Assembly: GCA_965227445.1 (NCBI GenBank)
Contig: OZ245751.1
Coordinates: 4,712,001-4,776,000 of the forward strand
Direction of reading: 5' to 3'
Origin: DT-110 sp030148525
Lineage (GTDB): Bacteria > Bacteroidota > Bacteroidia > Chitinophagales > Saprospiraceae
Length of the DNA: 64,000 nucleotides
Shown here: positions 1 through 6,861 of the stretch, piece after piece
How positions within the stretch are numbered: the first letter of the stretch is position 1
Layout of the letters: the number at the start of each line of letters is the position of its first letter
Made by a program: the position numbers and the translations under genes
Notes under the pieces: generated by a model
The model's input: the letters and a program-made list of their open reading frames with translations, nothing else
Told to the model about the DNA's origin: nothing
Databases searched by the model: none

Positions 1-1
1 C

Positions 2-313
2 CTGGCTATTCCACTGGCCAGTGGAGGTGTCTTTATACTCGCTTTATACCGCCAGGGCCTGGTAGAATGGATCGCCCCGGTTACCTTGCTTTTTTACGGT
101 ATGGCCCTGTTGAATGCCAGTAAATTTACCTTCACCGATATTCGCTACCTGGGACTTAGCGAAATAGTGCTGGGTTTGGTCGCTTGTTTTTTATTGGGAT
201 ATGGCCTCGAATTCTGGACGATCGGTTTCGGGCTTTTACACATCGTCTACGGTGCCTGGATGTGGAACAAATACGAGCGATCTGAACCAAAACTACCAGC
301 TGACAACACATGA
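2..313 (+). CDS. C-terminal part of a multi-pass membrane protein (5' end outside the window)
   Basis: The reading frame is open from the left edge, so only the last 103 codons are visible. They encode at least three hydrophobic segments (ending in GLLHIVYGAWMWNKYE) and a short charged cytoplasmic tail, so this is an integral membrane protein. I do not recognise a catalytic motif. Its stop overlaps the start of the following winged-helix regulator by an ATGA, so the two are translationally coupled. Small membrane proteins paired with this kind of regulator are common in Bacteroidota, and the regulator may control or sense through the membrane partner. That last point is inference. Confidence 0.75.
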   Translation: MAIPLASGGVFILALYRQGLVEWIAPVTLLFYGMALLNASKFTFTDIRYLGLSEIVLGLVACFLLGYGLEFWTIGFGLLHIVYGAWMWNKYERSEPKLPADNT

Positions 314-612
314 AGGATCTCCTGACAGGACTGAATAAACACTTTGATCACCGCGTTCGCCTCGGTATCATGTCCATCCTAATGGTTTCGGATTGGGTGG
401 ATTTCACCACCTTGCGGGAAAACCTCGGCATCACCGACGGGCGGTTGGCCAGTCATATCAAAGCACTGGAAAAAGAAGCCTACGTGGAGGTTCGCAAACA
501 GTTTATTGGTCGTAAACCCAATACTTCTTACCAGGTCACCAATACGGGGAAGCAGGCCTTCCAGAAGCACCTCGATGCACTGGAAAACTTGATCCGGCTT
601 AAGGACGACTAA
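310..612 (+). CDS. Winged-helix transcriptional regulator (HTH_34/MarR-like, 100 aa)
   Basis: A 100-residue protein that is almost entirely one winged helix-turn-helix domain. It opens with a helix around FDHRVRLGIMSIL, has a recognition-helix region near LGITDGRLASHIKALEKEAYV, a basic wing (RKQFIGRKPNTSYQVT) and a closing helix. This pattern is typical of the stand-alone HTH_34 family in Bacteroidota. The start codon overlaps the stop of the upstream membrane-protein gene by 4 bases. No effector domain is present, so it probably acts as a dimeric DNA-binding repressor. A perfect 15-bp palindrome lies just downstream at 631-645, over the -7 box of the next gene, and is a candidate operator. 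Confidence 0.85.
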   Translation: MKDLLTGLNKHFDHRVRLGIMSILMVSDWVDFTTLRENLGITDGRLASHIKALEKEAYVEVRKQFIGRKPNTSYQVTNTGKQAFQKHLDALENLIRLKDD

Positions 613-627
613 GTTTTTTTTATCCTC

Positions 628-645
628 TAACTTTGAAATTCAAAG
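628..645 (+). promoter_or_regulatory. Candidate -7 box overlapping a perfect palindromic operator
   Basis: TAACTTTG at 628-635 matches the Bacteroidota -7 consensus TAnnTTTG. It overlaps the palindrome CTTTGAAATTCAAAG at 631-645. A regulator bound there would block the promoter of the small gene starting at 652. The obvious candidate is the winged-helix protein encoded immediately upstream. No good -33 box is visible. Confidence 0.5.
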
Positions 646-651
646 CACTTT

Positions 652-861
652 ATGAACCCGATCAAAACCACCTTCACCACCAACGGCCTCGTACTGGTCG
701 GAAGTCTATTGACCTCGGTATTATTCACCTATCAGGGGTTTGGCCTGAACACCTGGTTGCGTTGGCTGGAATCCATCAGCAATCCGGGGCCCTTCTTAGG
801 TTGGGGGGTACTCGGTATGCTATTTTTCGGAGCCATTCTCTGGCCGTCTCATACCAATTAG
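652..861 (+). CDS. Small two-helix membrane protein, unknown function
   Basis: A 69-residue product with two hydrophobic segments (about residues 12-30 and 46-62) separated by a polar loop with two tryptophans. I do not recognise a family. It starts 7 bases after the palindrome at 631-645 and 39 bases after the regulator stop, so it may be the regulator's target. A competing frame (633-968) covers the same DNA. That frame ends in a plausible amphipathic stretch (LRQKEKQLTKAWHQKGPLGQ), so a frameshift between the two frames near 860 is possible. Confidence in this exact gene model is moderate. Confidence 0.45.
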   Translation: MNPIKTTFTTNGLVLVGSLLTSVLFTYQGFGLNTWLRWLESISNPGPFLGWGVLGMLFFGAILWPSHTN

Positions 862-1220
862 ATACTGCCTTGCGGCAAAAAGAAAAGCAACTCACCAAAG
901 CCTGGCACCAAAAAGGGCCCCTCGGCCAGACCCTCATGGATCGCTGGTTGATGGCTCGGCTGGATTAAGAGCGTGAGGTTGGGCACAGACTATTTCATAA
1001 ACGGAAGATAATCAAGGCCCAACCTCCCGGTACATAGTAGTAGGTATTAGGTATAAGGATTAAAAATAGTCCTACTACCTACCTAATACCCAGTACCAAA
1101 TACAGTGTGAGTTTTTGGTAGAACATCCCCATACCTACTACCCCATACCAAATACCCTATACCAACAAAAAAGCCCCCACCCAAACGGATGAAGGCCCTT
1201 CATTATGGAGTAACATATGT
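862..1220. repeat. Gene-free stretch: dispersed element A (copy 1) plus TACC/GGTA low-complexity tract
   Basis: A short GCCTTGCGGCAAAA hairpin sits at 867-880. At 972-1032 an inverted repeat has the arms CGTGAGGTTGGGC and GCCCAACCTCCCGGTA around a 31-bp loop. Related copies occur at 4939, 20894 and 34293. From about 1033 to 1171 the DNA is built from degenerate words such as GTAGTAGGTATTAGGTATA and TACCAAATACCCTATACC, which are inverted complements of each other and can fold back. No coding signal is seen here. Confidence 0.75.
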
Positions 1221-1243
1221 TGAGACGCTGTAACAGCGTCTCA
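1221..1243 (-). terminator. Perfect hairpin downstream of the acyl-CoA dehydrogenase gene
   Basis: TGAGACGCTGT and ACAGCGTCTCA are exact reverse complements separated by one base. The hairpin lies 13 bases past the stop of the leftward dehydrogenase gene. There is no clear T-run, so it may act as an RNA 3'-end stabiliser as much as a terminator. Confidence 0.5.
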
Positions 1244-1255
1244 GCAGCAGTCCTC

Positions 1256-3052
1256 TTAGAAGCAATATTCGTTCTCTTCTACCAATTTTGCGGCGATCTT
1301 GCGACGCAGAGCCACCACGTTTTGCGGTGGATACTTAGTGAAGCGTTTCACGCCCATCAGCATAGTGCGCAACAGATCACCTTCGGCAAAGGCCGTCAGG
1401 GTATCGGTCGCTAGCTTGCTCATGCGAGCGGTCGCATCGTTCAGATACACCCGTAACATGGCATCGTACAATTCCTGGTCGATGGAAGAAGGGACGTCGT
1501 GCAGTTTCTGGGTTCGCAGCAGGGTTGATTCGCAAATGAACAGGTAGCTCAGCATGTCGGCAACATTCATCAGTATCTCCTGCTCTTCTTTCAGATTCAG
1601 CTTGCCATCCATCTGTTGCTTGGCGGCAGCACCCGCAACCATCAACACCAGTTTCTTGAATTCGGCAATAGCTTTCACCTCTTCTCCGTAAGTACCTTCT
1701 GGTTTTTCCAGACTCGGCATGGAGGCCAGCTCCTTCTGCACATCCCATGCGGGTCCGACAATATCCAGCTTACCTTTCAGGGCGCGCTTAAACAACATGT
1801 CGATGGTCAGCATGCGGTTGATCTCGTTAGTACCCTCATAGATGCGGTTGATCCGGCTATCGCGGTAGGCACGGGCCGCAGTTCCTTCCTCCGAGAAGCC
1901 CATTCCTCCGTGGATCTGCAGTGTTTCGTCCACTACGAAATCCAGTATTTCCGAACCGAACACCTTCAGAATGGAGCATTCAATGGCGTACTCCTCCGCG
2001 GCTTTCAATTTGGCCACCTCAAAGCTGTCACCTTGTTCTACAAAGTGCATCTTACGCTCTTCCAGCAGATTCGACACCCGGTAAACGGCACTTTCCACTG
2101 CGAAAATTTGCGTAGCTTGCTCAGCCAGTTTATGGCGGATAGCTCCGAAATTGGAAATCGGCTGATCAAACTGGTGGCGCTCATTGGCGTATTTCACCGC
2201 CGTATCGGCACTCATTTTAGCACCACCCAGGCAGAGAGCACCCAGCTTGAAACGGCCAATGTTCAATACATTAAAAGCGATCAGGTGACCTTTGCCAATT
2301 TCACCCAACACATTGTCGGCAGGTACCTTTACGTTTTCGAAAAACACCTGACGAGTTGAAGAACCCTTGATACCCATCTTGTCCTCTTCGGCACCCAGGG
2401 TCAGCCCGTCACTATCGCGCTCCACAATAAAACCGGTGAATTTGTCACCATCAATTTTGGCGAAAACAATGAAAATATCGGCGAACCCGGCATTGGAGAT
2501 CCACATCTTCTGCCCGTTGAGCAGATAGTGTTTACCATCCTCCGACAAATCAGCCCGGGTTTTTGCAGCCAGTGCATCGGAACCTGAACTAGGCTCCGTC
2601 AGGCAATAGGCGGCCTGCAATTCGCCACTGACCAAACGTGGCAGATACTTTTCTCTTTGGGCTTCGGTACCGAAGTACAGAATAGGCAACATACCGATAC
2701 CGATGTGGGCAGCGTAGCTTACCGAGAACGAACCCGATGGTCCCATCTTCTCATTGATCAGGGTATTGGTATTATTGTCGAGCTCCATACCGCCGTATTG
2801 CTCCGGCATATGAGATCCCAACAGCCCCAGCTCGCCCAGTTTATTGAGCAAACCAACGACCACACCTTCTTCTTGCTTTTCGATCTTATCAATATTTGGC
2901 AGGATCTCATTTTGCAGAAAATCGCTGACCATATTGCGGATCATCTTCTGTTCCTCGTTGATCTCTTCCGGGATGAAGATGTCTTCCGGACGGGAATCTT
3001 TTATTAGGAATTCTCCTCCTTTAAGTACGGTTTTTTGTGTTACAGCATCCAT
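1256..3052 (-). CDS. Acyl-CoA dehydrogenase, VLCAD/ACAD9-like with C-terminal extension (598 aa)
   Basis: A flavin enzyme catalysing the first step of fatty acid beta-oxidation (acyl-CoA to trans-2-enoyl-CoA). The order is classical: N-terminal helical domain (about 30-150), middle beta domain with CLTEPSSGSDA and WISNAGFADIF (about 150-270), then the C-terminal helical domain with LQIHGGMGFSEE. The catalytic base is Glu406 in IYEGTNEI. At 598 residues it exceeds the roughly 380 of short- and medium-chain enzymes. The extra 180 residues match the C-terminal extension of VLCAD/ACAD9-type proteins. The gene stands alone. Its upstream region carries two AGCGAA/TTCGCT palindromes. A second acyl-CoA dehydrogenase gene begins at 63779 with a similar site upstream. 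Confidence 0.93.
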   Translation of the reverse strand: MDAVTQKTVLKGGEFLIKDSRPEDIFIPEEINEEQKMIRNMVSDFLQNEILPNIDKIEKQEEGVVVGLLNKLGELGLLGSHMPEQYGGMELDNNTNTLINEKMGPSGSFSVSYAAHIGIGMLPILYFGTEAQREKYLPRLVSGELQAAYCLTEPSSGSDALAAKTRADLSEDGKHYLLNGQKMWISNAGFADIFIVFAKIDGDKFTGFIVERDSDGLTLGAEEDKMGIKGSSTRQVFFENVKVPADNVLGEIGKGHLIAFNVLNIGRFKLGALCLGGAKMSADTAVKYANERHQFDQPISNFGAIRHKLAEQATQIFAVESAVYRVSNLLEERKMHFVEQGDSFEVAKLKAAEEYAIECSILKVFGSEILDFVVDETLQIHGGMGFSEEGTAARAYRDSRINRIYEGTNEINRMLTIDMLFKRALKGKLDIVGPAWDVQKELASMPSLEKPEGTYGEEVKAIAEFKKLVLMVAGAAAKQQMDGKLNLKEEQEILMNVADMLSYLFICESTLLRTQKLHDVPSSIDQELYDAMLRVYLNDATARMSKLATDTLTAFAEGDLLRTMLMGVKRFTKYPPQNVVALRRKIAAKLVEENEYCF

Positions 3053-3075
3053 AATGAATCATTTAGCGTGTATTC

Positions 3076-3157
3076 TAGCGAATATTCGCTACAATATATG
3101 TAACATTTAGGTCCGTGTAAAGATTAACGCCCTACTTTTTTGCGAATTTTCGCTAAA
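3076..3157. promoter_or_regulatory. Two AGCGAA-TTCGCT palindromes upstream of the acyl-CoA dehydrogenase
   Basis: A perfect 16-bp palindrome TAGCGAATATTCGCTA lies at 3076-3091, 24 bases upstream of the start codon. A related TTGCGAATTTTCGCTAA lies at 3140-3156. A third relative, TAGCGTATTTTCGCT, lies at 63716-63730 upstream of the other acyl-CoA dehydrogenase gene of this window. The recurrence suggests a shared operator for a fatty-acid regulator. This is inference. Confidence 0.45.
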
Positions 3158-3162
3158 TTTCT

Positions 3163-3465
3163 ATCAACCTCCCGGTAAAAGGGCGCAGTGTGCCCTCATA
3201 CCGGTCCCGAAAACAGCGTATATTTCCTGTAAAACTCCAGGAATTCGTGATCCGGCAGCCTTTCCTCAATCCGCTATTCAAAGTCAACGGTGCCCTGAAG
3301 CGGCACGAGCAACTCCGCGACGCTAACAATGCCATTACCCTGAGCTACATCGAGGCCCGGCGCAACGAGGAACCTCAGGATGACCTCCTGCAAATGCTCC
3401 TGGATGCGCGCTACGAAGATACCGGTGAGCCCATGCCGGCCCGACAGGTGCAGGATGAAGTAAAG
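3163..3465 (+). pseudogene. Cytochrome P450 gene remnant bounded by repeats
   Basis: The frame read from about 3181 encodes about 95 residues that resemble the middle of a bacterial cytochrome P450, just before the I-helix. The features are the I-ARR segment (YIEARRNEE), DDLLQMLLDARYEDTGEPM and RQVQDEVKV. In intact P450s the last motif runs straight into the oxygen-binding FLAGHET helix. Here it runs instead into a GAGGTT hexamer array at 3463. The 5' side abuts ATCAACCTCCCGGTA (3163-3177), which is the right arm of dispersed element A. Both the N-terminal half and the heme-binding Cys half are missing, so it cannot be functional. The family call rests on recalled motif spacing. Confidence 0.6.
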
Positions 3466-3667
3466 GTTGAGGCTCAGATTGAGGTTGAGGCTCAGATTGA
3501 GGTTGAGGCTCAGATTGAGGTTGAGGTTGAGGCTGAGGCTGAGGTTGAGGCTCAGATTGAGGTTGAGGTTGAGGCTGAGGCTGAGGTTGAGGCTCAGATT
3601 GAGGTTGAGGCTGAGGTTGAGGCTCAGATTGAGGTTGAGGTTGAGGCTGAGGTTGAGGTTGAGGCTT
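3463..3667. repeat. GAGGTT/GAGGCT/CAGATT hexanucleotide array (about 34 units)
   Basis: About 205 bp consist only of hexamers GAGGTT and GAGGCT, punctuated by CAGATT (as the triplet unit GAGGTT-GAGGCT-CAGATT). The variants are ordered in longer phrases rather than random. All frames stay open (VEAQIEVEAE, LRLRLR, and PQPQSEPQ on the other strand) because the unit length is divisible by three. Those frames are artefacts. The reverse complement of the same hexamer recurs at 63122-63166. Confidence 0.95.
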
Positions 3668-3701
3668 AAATCCGTTGACATTGGACCGTGAAAGGTGCAT
3701 G

Positions 3702-3806
3702 CCTGCCGAAGCCTTCAAGGCCGCCGAAACTGTGTGAAGGTGGTGGCGTAGGAAGAGACCGTGCCCGCCCGCCGAAACAGTAGTGAAGGCGGGGAACCTT
3801 CAACCG
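3702..3806. repeat. Dispersed element C (copies 1a and 1b), GCCGAAAC...GTGAAGGCGGG
   Basis: CCCGCCCGCCGAAACAG (3764-3780) followed by GTGAAGGCGGGGAACC (3783-3798) is a stem-loop with CCCGCC/GGCGGG arms. A degenerate relative lies directly upstream at 3702-3749. The same CTGCCGAAAC...AGTGAAGGCGGGAACCTC arrangement occurs at 63178-63226, and its right half at 34457-34476. Confidence 0.6.
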
Positions 3807-3808
3807 AG

Positions 3809-4297
3809 CCTCCGTGAGCCGTCCATCGTAAGCCCTCTCTCTTGAACCTCCGTAAGCCGTAAGCCGTACATCGTAAGCCCTCTCTCTTGAACCTCCGTAA
3901 GCCGTGAGCCGTCCATCGTAAGCCCTCTCTCTTGAACCTCCGTAAGCCGTAAGCCGTCCATCGTAAGCCCTCTCTCTTGAACCTCCGTAAGCCGTAAGCC
4001 GTACATCGTAAGCCCTCTCTCTTGAACCTCCGTAAGCCGTGAGCCGTCCATCGTAAGCCCTCTCTCTTGAACCTCCGTAAGCCGTAAGCCGTACATCGTA
4101 AGCCCTCTCTCTTGAACCTCCGTAAGCCGTGAGCCGTCCATCGTAAGCCCTCTCTCTTGAACCTCCGTAAGCCGTAAGCCGTCCATCGTAAGCCCTCTCT
4201 CTTGAACCTCCGTAAGCCGTAAGCCGTACATCGTAAGCCCTCTCTCTTGAACCTCCGTAAGCCGTGAGCCGTCCATCGTAAGCACTCTCTCTTGAAC
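3809..4297. repeat. 45-bp tandem array, 11 units with a 5-unit higher-order period
   Basis: The unit contains CCTCCGTAAGCCGTRAGCC, then GTMCATCGTAAGCC and CTCTCTCTTGAA, 45 bp in total. The first copy is shortened. Units differ at two positions (GTAAGCC or GTGAGCC, then CCATCG or ACATCG), giving three types S, L and Y. On the plus strand the order is S-Y-S-L-Y-S-Y-S-L-Y-S, so a 225-bp, 5-unit block has itself been duplicated. The minus-strand frame encodes a 15-residue repeat (ERGLTMDGLRLTEVQ), but nothing indicates that it is expressed. Confidence 0.95.
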
Positions 4298-4382
4298 CTA
4301 TATTTTAGTCACCCAGCTTGCAGTCCGGCTTTTTTCCGGTCACGAAACCCAGCCCCGGATCGTTCTTCGGAAAAAGAATGGT

Positions 4383-4490
4383 ATGAAAAAGCTACTCACC
4401 ACAACAGTGTGCCTGTTGGGCACGGTACTCCTTTTTGCTCAAGCAGGAAAAAATCACTCCTGCATCTGCTTCACCAAATCGACCCGGTAG
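4383..4490 (+). pseudogene. Beheaded secreted-protein gene: signal peptide only (35 codons)
   Basis: ATG at 4383 opens MKKLLTTTVCLLGTVLLFAQ, a textbook Bacteroidota signal peptide ending in FAQ. After 22 codons the frame runs into the 3' end of the opposing gene and stops at 4488-4490. The mature part is absent. It is best read as the 5' remnant of a lost exported-protein gene whose remainder was deleted up to the neighbouring convergent gene. Confidence 0.5.
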
Positions 4491-4882
4491 ACGTAATAGT
4501 CCGTCTTACCCTGCCAGGGCATGCCTTTATATTTCTGGCGGTAATAGAGCTTTACTTTCTGCCCCTGGAGGTCCTGAAGTTGCTGGTAGATATCGTTCTT
4601 CTGCACCGAGAACTCCCAGATATTACCACTCAGGCCCTCCTGGGCATCCATGGAGACGCCGCCCAGGTTGAGCTGGCCCTCGTAGGTCTTGAAGACAACC
4701 CCCTTATTGGAGATTTTGATGAGCGTTCCGGCCCGTTGCCCGTTGCTGTAAGTCATATTGCACACTAACAAAAAGACACCACCGCCAACTAGTCCCAACA
4801 ACAAAATGACCACAAAGAACCGGCGGATCTTTTTTCCGATGGTGCTCATTCCGTCTTTGACCACTTGTTTGAATTCGCTCAT
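4454..4882 (-). CDS. Small membrane-anchored conserved Bacteroidota protein (142 aa), unknown function
   Basis: A short cytoplasmic N-terminus and one transmembrane helix (about residues 22-41, FFVVILLLGLVGGGVFLLV) are followed by a 100-residue extracytoplasmic domain. That domain carries the recognisable block YSNGQRAGTLIKISNKG-VFKTYEGQLN and a closing segment with KLYYRQKYKGMPWQGKTDYYVYRVD. Similar small Bacteroidota proteins exist, and some database entries label them 6-phosphogluconate dehydrogenase. Nothing in this sequence supports that label, because it has no NADP-binding or dehydrogenase motif. The gene is isolated: a repeat zone lies past its 3' end and a repeat-rich gap lies upstream. 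Confidence 0.75.
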   Translation of the reverse strand: MSEFKQVVKDGMSTIGKKIRRFFVVILLLGLVGGGVFLLVCNMTYSNGQRAGTLIKISNKGVVFKTYEGQLNLGGVSMDAQEGLSGNIWEFSVQKNDIYQQLQDLQGQKVKLYYRQKYKGMPWQGKTDYYVYRVDLVKQMQE

Positions 4883-5298
4883 AGCTGGAGATTTTTTGTA
4901 AATAACGTAAAATTGGGTCCGATCTGTTTACTAAATAAACGTGAGGTTGACAGGCTAAGCAATTGCTAAACAACTGAATGTCACAACCTCACTTTGTATT
5001 TGGTATAGGGTATAAGGTAGTAAGACTTACTTAAATCCGTATACCTAATTACTCTGTAGCGCGAGGTGGGCATTGATTATCTGCATTTTTTACCGACAAC
5101 GAAGTGGTTTGGTGTCCCAGCCCGAAGTACTGCGGAGCAAATCCACTTCCTTGCCGGTATAATGCAAAGAGCTTCTAAGTTTAAAATTATTATCATATTA
5201 GTCCAGGTACAACCGTTCCCCCTCATTTCTTCAAATAACAAAAAACACGCATCTTTCACGAGTGTATGACGTACCAGCATTTTTAGATCAAACCAGTT
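4883..5298. repeat. Gene-free stretch: element A copy 2 and element B copy 1
   Basis: At 4939-4992 GTGAGGTTGA and TCACAACCTCAC form an inverted repeat (element A), followed by TATTTGGTATAGGGTATAAGG low-complexity DNA. A partial arm GCGCGAGGTGGGC follows at 5060-5072. At 5091-5160 element B starts with TACCGACAACGAAGTGGTTT and ends with AAATCCACTTCCTTGCCGGTAT, which is nearly its reverse complement. The core is GGTGTCCCAGC-CGAAGTACTGCG. Relatives lie at 25801 and 39740-39951. The hsdM promoter must lie between about 5165 and 5298, but I cannot assign boxes. Confidence 0.75.
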
Positions 5299-6861
5299 AT
5301 GGGCAAGAAAAAACCAACCAAATCTATCGAAGAAACCCTGTGGGACACCGCCAACAAACTGCGCGGTAAGGTAGAATCCTCCGAGTACAAGCACGTGGTG
5401 CTGGGGCTCATCTTCCTCAAGTTTGTGAGCGATACCTTTGAGCAGCGGCAGGAAGAGCTGAAAGCCGAGGGGAAGGAAAAGTATCTGGATGTCCCGGAGT
5501 TCTATACCATGAAGAACGTCTTCTACCTGCCGGAGGAGGCCCGCTGGAGCTACATCATGCAAAATGCCAAGCAGGACGGCATCGCGCTGATCATCGACGA
5601 GGCGCTGGCGACGGTGGAGAAGAACAACAAATCCCTCAAAGGGGCGCTGCCGGATAAGTATTTCGGGCGGCTGGGGCTGGATAGCAGCAAGCTGTCTGCC
5701 CTGCTCGATACCATCAACAACATCAATACTATTGCCGATGAGGAGCACGACCTGGTGGGGCGGGTGTACGAGTACTTCCTCGGGCGCTTTGCGGCAGCGG
5801 AGGGCAAAGGCGGGGGCGAATTCTACACCCCCAAGTGCATCGTCAAGCTGATTGCGGAGATGATCGAGCCCTATAAGGGCAAGATCTACGACCCTTGCTG
5901 CGGCTCGGGCGGCATGTTTGTGCAATCCATGGAGTTTGTAAAAAACCACAACGGCAACCGCCGTGATGTGTCCATCTACGGGCAGGAATACACCGCCACC
6001 ACGCGCAAGCTGGCCAAGATGAACCTGGCGGTGCGGGGCATTGCCGCCAACCTGGGGGAAGTGCCGGCCGATACTTTCTTCAGGGATCAGCATCCCGACC
6101 TCAAGGCAGACTACATCATGGCCAACCCGCCCTTCAACCAAAGCCAGTGGCGGGCCGATGAGGAGCTGACCGACGACCCGCGCTGGAGTGGCTACCGCGT
6201 ACCGCCTACGGGCAATGCCAACTACGCCTGGATGCTGCACATGCTGTCCAAGCTGTCAGAAAAGGGCACGGCGGGCTTTGTGATGGCCAATGGCTCTATG
6301 TCTTCCAATACAAGTGGAGAGGGTGAGCTGCGGCAGCAGTTTGTAAAAAATGACCTGGTGGACTGCATGATTGCCCTGCCGGGGCAGCTGTTCTTTACCA
6401 CCCAAATCCCGGTCTGCCTCTGGTTTATGACCAAAAACAAAAGTGCTGACCCGGAGCATGGCTACCGCGACCGCAGCGGTGAGACGCTCTTCATCGACGC
6501 CCGGCAGATGGGCGAGATGATCGACCGCACGCATAAGGAACTGACGGAGGAGGAGATTGCGGAAATCGCAAATACATACCACAATTGGCGAAGTATTTCC
6601 CCCTCTGGAGTGGGCAAGGGGGAGGATTACGAAGACATCGCCGGCTTCTGCAAAGCCGCGACCCTGGACGAGATCAAAAAGCACGATTTCGTGCTGACGC
6701 CGGGCCGCTACGTGGGGATTCCGGAGGAGGAAGATGACGGGGTGCCATTTGAAGAGAAGATGGAAACATTGAGCCAGCAGCTCTACGCGCAAATGCAACA
6801 ATCACAGGAACTGGATGCTGCCATCCGCAGAAATTTGGAGGTATTGGGGTATGGGGAATGA
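5299..6861 (+). CDS. hsdM: Type I restriction-modification system DNA methyltransferase subunit (520 aa)
   Basis: HsdM transfers a methyl group from S-adenosylmethionine to adenine N6 within a bipartite target chosen by HsdS. The N-terminal helical HsdM_N domain (KSIEETLWDTANKLRGKVESSEYKHVVLGLIFLKFVSD) is followed by the N6-Mtase fold. The SAM-binding motif I is DPCCGSGGMF from residue 198 and the catalytic motif IV is NPPF at residue 276. The length is normal. It is the first gene of an overlapping hsdM-hsdS-RAYT-hsdR operon and ends 11 bases inside hsdS. High-GC codon use continues into hsdR but not into the hsdS recognition domains. Confidence 0.96.
   Translation: MGKKKPTKSIEETLWDTANKLRGKVESSEYKHVVLGLIFLKFVSDTFEQRQEELKAEGKEKYLDVPEFYTMKNVFYLPEEARWSYIMQNAKQDGIALIIDEALATVEKNNKSLKGALPDKYFGRLGLDSSKLSALLDTINNINTIADEEHDLVGRVYEYFLGRFAAAEGKGGGEFYTPKCIVKLIAEMIEPYKGKIYDPCCGSGGMFVQSMEFVKNHNGNRRDVSIYGQEYTATTRKLAKMNLAVRGIAANLGEVPADTFFRDQHPDLKADYIMANPPFNQSQWRADEELTDDPRWSGYRVPPTGNANYAWMLHMLSKLSEKGTAGFVMANGSMSSNTSGEGELRQQFVKNDLVDCMIALPGQLFFTTQIPVCLWFMTKNKSADPEHGYRDRSGETLFIDARQMGEMIDRTHKELTEEEIAEIANTYHNWRSISPSGVGKGEDYEDIAGFCKAATLDEIKKHDFVLTPGRYVGIPEEEDDGVPFEEKMETLSQQLYAQMQQSQELDAAIRRNLEVLGYGE

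Noticed and set aside
633..968. 111-codon frame overlapping the small membrane protein gene
   Set aside because: The first part is not protein-like. Only the last 30 residues look plausible, so I kept the 652-861 model and noted a possible frameshift.
3274..3718. Long open frames encoding LNLNLS, PQPQSEPQ and LRLRLR repeats
   Set aside because: They come from a hexamer array whose unit is a multiple of three, so all frames stay open. No start context or family match exists.
3800..4285. Leftward 161-codon frame with a 15-residue repeat (ERGLTMDGLRLTEVQ)
   Set aside because: It is the translation of the 45-bp array. The variants include whole-unit shuffling typical of satellite DNA, and no expression signal is seen.
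5077..6240. 387-codon leftward frame opposite hsdM
   Set aside because: It is a shadow of the strongly coding hsdM sequence and extends into element B.
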